Shown here one piece after another: positions 58,601-64,000 of a stretch of 64,000 nucleotides of DNA. Below the pieces are notes generated by a model that ran no database searches, had not been told where the DNA came from, and saw only the letters and a list, made by a program, of their open reading frames with translations. The DNA comes from Xiphophorus maculatus (lineage: Eukaryota; Chordata; Actinopteri; Cyprinodontiformes; Poeciliidae). A program made the translations under genes and the position numbers. The stretch spans positions 17,770,373 to 17,834,372 of the forward strand of contig NC_036443.1 in assembly GCF_002775205.1 (NCBI RefSeq). The letters run 5' to 3'. The number at the start of each line of letters is the position of its first letter. Positions within the stretch are counted from its first letter, which is position 1.

Positions 58601-61600
58601 AATGCTAGGCTAATGTTGACAGCAAAACACAACTTGTTTTTGCTCTATAATTTGTCCTGCTATTTCCTTTCCATTTGTTCTTTATGCAAAATTTGATTCA
58701 GCATCTCATTTTATCCATCCATTTGTTTTGTATAATTTCCTACTAGATATATTCTGTCAATAAAACACACCTGGGTGACGAAGTATTGATTTTCACTGCT
58801 GGATTTCACAAAAATATAAAGTTTTTATAGACACAAGAAAACTGGTAATCCTGACTTGTGTGTGTATCAGTGTTAATGACGTCGGACGTACAGCGTTTGA
58901 CTTGTGTCAGTGTAGATTCTGCAGTATTCAGGTCCCATCCCAATTTGCCCTGATTCTCTTCACAAATCACTTCCGTGTGTTTTAATGTTGACAAATCTTC
59001 CTGCTATCCATGCAGTGTTTTCCCATACTGTGGAACAAACACCTCCAAAAATAAATGTCAGTGGAAACTTGTTTTTGGAAGGATAGCCTCTATCTTAATT
59101 AAATATTGATTTACAATAATTTAGGAAAACAAATGCAAAAAAACCCCACATTGCTTTACAGGTGACAAATTACATCTGAAGTAAGTTTGATTGATTTCAC
59201 AAAATGAAAACTCTGTCTATTGCATTTAAATGGTGAAATAAAGGGTTTCTACTAATGAATTCCACTTGTCACACTATTCCTTTGTTGCTCTGGCTATTCA
59301 GGTCAGCAAATCACTAGCTAGCCAAAACTGGACAAGTGCCATTCGGCTGATAACTGCTCAGCATATGGACTGCAGAGTGCAGCCCAGCAATGGAGATTTT
59401 AACTTCAGCACAAAATCTCAGTTAATGTGGGAAAATGTCTCTAAATGTCTCCAGTTTGACCGTCGAAAATGCAAAGCATTCCCAAAAGCAGCAATTTCCC
59501 TTCATTACGTAGCTTCCTCATCAATTATGGAAGGTCAGGCCAGTCGCAGGAATTCAGTGGCTTGTGTTCGCCTTGCACGACTGCAGCAAACGGAGCGTGT
59601 GAATTGTGTCTTCCTGTGTCCCGTAGACATTTTTCCAGCAGCTGAGAATGCTACAAGAGTGACCTTGGGAAGGAGCTATGAGGACGCTCAGGGGGCCGAT
59701 GTGATATTTAAGCAGCAACATCATCTGTGTGTTTAAATGTCAACTCTGCTTGTGCACATCTTGTGGTGTGTATTAATCTAAAGTTAAATTCTGACGTCTG
59801 CTCTTTGCTCCTCTCCTTCGTGATATTTCTGTTAGAGTTCCTCTATCCAGAGCCGTTTAGTGGCTCATGTCGGGGGAGATCTGTTGTGGTGCTCCTGTAT
59901 GTGTGGATTTAGGAGGTTGGGGGGCCTACATTGGGGTACAGCATGAGTCTGGGATTAAAGAAGAGGAGTGTTAACTCCACAGCTGTCAACCTTCTGCTTC
60001 TGAGTGTGCTCACTTCCCTGGACAGCAGCCTCTAAACCAACATAATCACCTCTAATACCCACAGATTTTATTTGTGCAAGAGAGTGTGTATAACTGTGCT
60101 TCTAGTATGCATGTAAGCTTGTGCAAAAACACAGATTTTTAGAAGTTAAAAGAAAAATAAACCGTATCACCCAGTTTCCCACGTGGTACCTCCAGGACAA
60201 GCTTTGCAAAGATTAAATTCATTTTGAACATTTTTTTATACTCAGTTGTACGTTTCCATTCCCAGGTGGCAATCAAGTCGATCCGAAAAGAACGCATCAC
60301 CGACAATCTGGACCGGATTCACATCCAGAGAGAGATTGAGATCACCTCCTCACTCCGACACTCCAACATCATACGCTTCCATGAGGGTAAGATCCTGTTG
60401 CATAAGTAGAGGGAGGCATAAATATCACTTATTCAAGTGATATTATGTTCACTCAGCTCACATAAATATTTTGTCTTCATTGTTCTTGAAGACAAAAACA
60501 ACAATGACTTTATCCAACTAAGATTGATCTAGTGACTTAGATGGCTTCCTGATCTGTGCATTTAAAAAAACAATTTTTTTCCCAATACAACTTAAATCGC
60601 ATTGATACTTATTAATGTGTGACTTTACATAAAGTCACACAGATAAATTAAGATAAATTATGTTATCTCTCTCACATAATTTCTTCATATTTTTCCATAA
60701 TGCACAAAATGCTCTCGAAAATTGACCCAAGTAGATCTACTGTAGGTCGTTCTTAAAATTTCTACATTTAGAACTCTGCAGAGCTGAGTAAATTAACATT
60801 TTTCTGAGCATTTTACATCTATTATCCATAGTTGAAATTAAATTTCATTGATATTTGACTGCACATATCATCGGAGTGAAAAAAGGGGGTTTTAATCCCT
60901 GTTTTTAACAAGCTCATGAAAATTAATCTAAAAAAATGTTTGTCCATCCATCTAAATAAACAGTGTTTGTTTGTGAACCCCCAAGTCAACAGAAATATCT
61001 ACAGTAAACTCAGTAAATTTCTATATTTACTGTAAAAAAAAAAAATATCAAATTGGGTCTGTACTCCCCTAATTCAAGTCTCGAAAAGTCTGGAATTAGA
61101 TCATGAAAAATGAGTGGAAACCCTGCCTGTGCCTTGCGTTCTGTGTTGACAGTTTTCGAGAGCCGGGATAAGATTGTGATAGTGATGGAGTACGCCAGCA
61201 GAGGGGAGCTGTACGACTACATACAGGAGAGGAAGCGACTGCCGGAAACAGAAGCCAGAAGCATCTTCAGGCAGATTGCTTCAGCCGTCCACTACTGCCA
61301 CAAGGTCAGACACCCAAACGCTCCTCAAATGTGCCACAGAAACTGAGTATAAACTGGGGCAACACATGATCGCACGTGGCGAGTATTCAGCTGAGCGTTA
61401 GTAAATACTGTAATGCTAAATCCACTAAATCCTAATCATAATACTGTGCTGAAACCTGACTTTAGTTTCAGATCTCTCTGGTTTTGGAGCACATTAGGCT
61501 CTGATTGCTGTTTGCAGTCACATATTTACATATTCACCGACCTCCTTTATGAAATGGCGAAGAACCAAATCCTTCTTTTCTGTTGTTGATGTCAACATTA

Positions 61601-62541
61601 AATTAGCAGCTTTGCCAAAAAGCAGGAATTACCAGGGAAATGTCTAAATCCAGTTAATACACAGCAGCAGCTAGAGAGAAGCTGTGCCTGACAGTCAGCT
61701 GAGCTGGAAGTAACAAATGCATTTTGTTACTTGTTGATTTTTCACAAATTCAACATATTAAACTCAAATTAACATCCAACTCCTGCTGTTTGCAGGGAGG
61801 AGAGAATTTGCTGTCCTGCTGCTCTTAAGTATATTCTTAAAATAGAAACAAATGTTCTGGCATGAATGAATAATTGAATGTGCTGCCGAAGTATGCAGGG
61901 CACACTGAGGTATTTTCAGCACTTCCAGAGCTTTCTGTTCCATAAAATGAGTCATGATGAAAATAAGGATAAACCGATTTATCAAATATACTAGTTTTGT
62001 TTTTGGATGTTCACGAGAACAATAATATTTATAGTAATAAACTTGCATAAAGACTTTGACTATGTGCAGAAAACACATTGTGGAGACATGGGTCATTTCC
62101 TTCACAAAAGTGCACCAAAGAGGATGAAATTAATGAAAGAATGGAGTCTCTGAGTTTCTTTGCGTCACTCGACTTCCTGGGTGGTCATACATATCTATTG
62201 AGGCCTTGTCTTTTCCTGTGAATCACTGCCAACTCAGTATCTATGGAAACACTCAATCCTTCAACAAACCTTTCCTCCAAAAGGAGCTGAAAGTAGTTTT
62301 TTTTTTCGCCTCTGATTTTCCAGACTCCACATGTCTCCTGACTTGTTGGCACCAGTCAGGAGATTGAGTCATCGCCAGATTTAAAAAAAAAAAAAAAAAA
62401 AAAGCCCAAACTAATTGTTTCTCTGCCTGAGAACCTGCCTCAACGTTCTGGTGTTCTGTCTCTGCTCTCTTGCAGAATGGTGTCGTGCATCGAGACCTCA
62501 AGCTGGAGAACATCCTTTTAGATCAAGATTTAAATGTAAAG
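55696..62541 (+). CDS. nuak1: NUAK family SNF1-like kinase 1 (partial; first four exons, continues past the window)
   Basis: AMPK-related Ser/Thr kinase activated by LKB1. Exons seen: 55696-56025, 60266-60386, 61153-61304, 62476-62541, all in phase and giving 223 residues. The next exon (DFG region) is not found before 64000. After a variable N-terminus with a His run (31-38), the conserved [20 protein letters not shown] leads to the Gly loop (91-99). Lys114 lies in [11 protein letters not shown], followed by [20 protein letters not shown] and [11 protein letters not shown] with Asp208. GELYDYI and KHRYE favour NUAK1 over NUAK2, but a fish paralogue (nuak1a/b) cannot be told. The start at 55696 has purines around it (GGATGG); an in-frame ATG at codon 12 is an alternative. 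Intron 1 is about 4.2 kb. Confidence 0.88.
56932..56966. repeat. (TG)n microsatellite in nuak1 intron 1
   Basis: Interrupted TG run; the His/Thr-rich minus-strand frames across it are artefacts. Confidence 0.85.
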
Positions 62542-64000
62542 GTAAGGCTGAGCAAATCCAGCTAATTATATTTGAAAAACATCATCAAGTCAGATCAGCT
62601 TTCTGATCTGACTTAATGCTGTTTAATATTTGTTCAGAATCAACACATTACATTCGAAATTAACTTTTATTTAAATTAATTTTGATAAACATCCCACCCC
62701 AAAAAACAGGTAAACTTTTGCATGAAAACAGTTTTTCACCAATGGAGCGATATGTATAGCTCTCTATCAAAAGATAGAAAAAAGGTGAACATTCTGAACA
62801 TGCGTGTAAAGACTTTATCCCCTCTGTAATAACAATGTTATTTTTATACTATCCGCACCGAACCCCAGTAAACATTGTGCAGAGTCTTATAAAGTTACCC
62901 AGGGGATGTTTTCTTGCCTTGTCTGGACGTTACTGGCCTTATATGGGAGCCGTTCATGGCCAAAGGGGAACGCAAAGAATCCAGCAGCAATCTGGGCAGA
63001 CAGTTAAAAAAATGTTTAAAAAAGCAGTATGTGCAGACTTCCCAGCAGTTCTTCATTCATTACTTACCTAACCTAAACAAGCTCACCACACTGACCTCTC
63101 ACACCATGTGCTGCAGGAAATGACCAACACTCATGTGTTTGTCTTATGTCTGCACAATAGAAAAATGCTTAATGGCATGAGTAAGAACATGGCATGTTTT
63201 AAATAGTTCGAGTCTGGGTCAGTTTAGACTCTTGTGTGCATTGCTGTGTCTGACTGCAGTGAAAACTTTAGGAAAATTAGCAAATTATGACGACAATTGA
63301 TCACTTTCACTGTGGAAAACTGTCCTTAAAGAAGGACACTTTGCAGAGCAAATAACATTTCTGAACGATTTAGCCAACCTGTTCAGAATTTTTGAATAAA
63401 TTATGGGTTTATTCAATAAATTAGAATATTCTAATTTATTGAATATTAGAATCTAATTAGAATATTAGACCCATTCAATAAATTAGAATATTATTAAAAG
63501 GTTTGTTCATTTTAATAAGCCTATCACCAAATGAAACATATTATATAAATGAATTAGTCAAGACTTGTGTTTTAACATCTGTGTTTCTTTTAATCATGAT
63601 GATTTTCTGCTAACAGCTAACAAAAACACGACATTTAAGATCAAAATATTACATCAGACCACTAAAAAACAGAAATATGGTTTTAAAACATTAATACCTG
63701 CTTAAATGTCGTTATTTATCAAAAGGTACTTTTAATCTGACAAGCAAGAGTCATCAGGACATATATTCTAATTTACTGAATTTGACAGCATGTTGGCATA
63801 GCACATTAAACCTCACATTGACCTCAATGTGCAATCAATAACACTTTAATGTATGTGTTACTGCAGACAAAAAAGTAAAGTACATATGGTTCAAAGTTTT
63901 GATATTCTGCTTAGTTTTTCATTTTTTGCAGATCTTCACCTCTAATATTTGTATGTTGGAGTTAAGCTGGTTTACTTGGTCTTTCTAAAGTTTTCTAGCA
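62542..64000. other. nuak1: nuak1 intron 4, left part
   Basis: Starts at the GTAAGG donor after exon 4 and runs to the window edge. No further nuak1 exon is visible. Besides the mariner-like relic listed next, nothing is recognised. Confidence 0.6.
63412..63785. mobile_element. Mariner-like relic bordered by an AT-rich palindrome (nuak1 intron 4)
   Basis: The sequence from CCATTCAATAAATTAGAATA (63472) to ATATTCTAATTTACTGAATT (about 63763-63782) has inverted ends and resembles a widespread vertebrate DNA-transposon fragment remembered from other fish genomes. Its left side is preceded by a perfect 32-bp palindrome at 63412-63443, built from the same terminal motif. This suggests that two copies are nested or head-to-head. 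Confidence 0.55.

Overview
This window is nuclear DNA from a ray-finned fish, most likely a percomorph teleost. The genes have many short exons with GT/AG introns. The background is AT-rich, with long dinucleotide and trinucleotide microsatellites and many decayed DNA transposons, LINE tails and a tRNA-derived SINE of types common in teleosts. Introns are too long for a compact pufferfish genome. All gene models below were assembled by hand from splice sites, reading phase and remembered similarity to vertebrate families; nothing was searched or aligned by computer.

Layout from left to right. (1) 1-150 (+) is the last coding part of a gene I do not recognise. (2) 4948-21003 (+) is a 14-exon creatine transporter, slc6a8, complete, predicted 680 aa, with a GC-rich promoter just upstream. 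(3) 24010-32852 (-) is an 18-exon SLC26 anion exchanger most like SLC26A6, predicted 758 aa, convergent with slc6a8. (4) 32876-39424 is a repeat-rich intergenic desert holding a hAT-like element, a SINE with a perfect 12-bp target duplication, a roughly 260-bp tandem array and a CA microsatellite. (5) 39425-39620 is a decayed duplicate of the promoter and first exon of the next gene. (6) 40539-45490 (+) is kbtbd12 (BTB-BACK-Kelch), 9 exons, predicted 615 aa. (7) 47132-54223 (+) is amhr2, the anti-Mullerian hormone type II receptor, 12 exons, predicted 499 aa, with all kinase signature residues present. (8) 55696 to the window edge (+) is the 5' half of a NUAK1-type AMPK-related kinase, four exons seen (223 aa), running out of the window.

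The genes are not an operon or an obvious pathway: a creatine importer, an anion exchanger, a Kelch adaptor, a gonadal TGF-beta-family receptor and a kinase. The locus matters most for amhr2, because amhr2 is the sex-determining gene in Takifugu pufferfish and is needed for germ-cell control in medaka.

I found no sign of a wholly new biological system. The points most worth a second look are the duplicated kbtbd12 promoter/exon 1, the expanded glycosylation-rich loop and tiny first coding exon of slc6a8, the ambiguous SLC26A6 C-terminus, a direct duplication around an LTR-like segment in an slc26a6 intron, several foldback elements close to splice sites, and a CpG-rich D-box-containing patch in slc6a8 intron 2.
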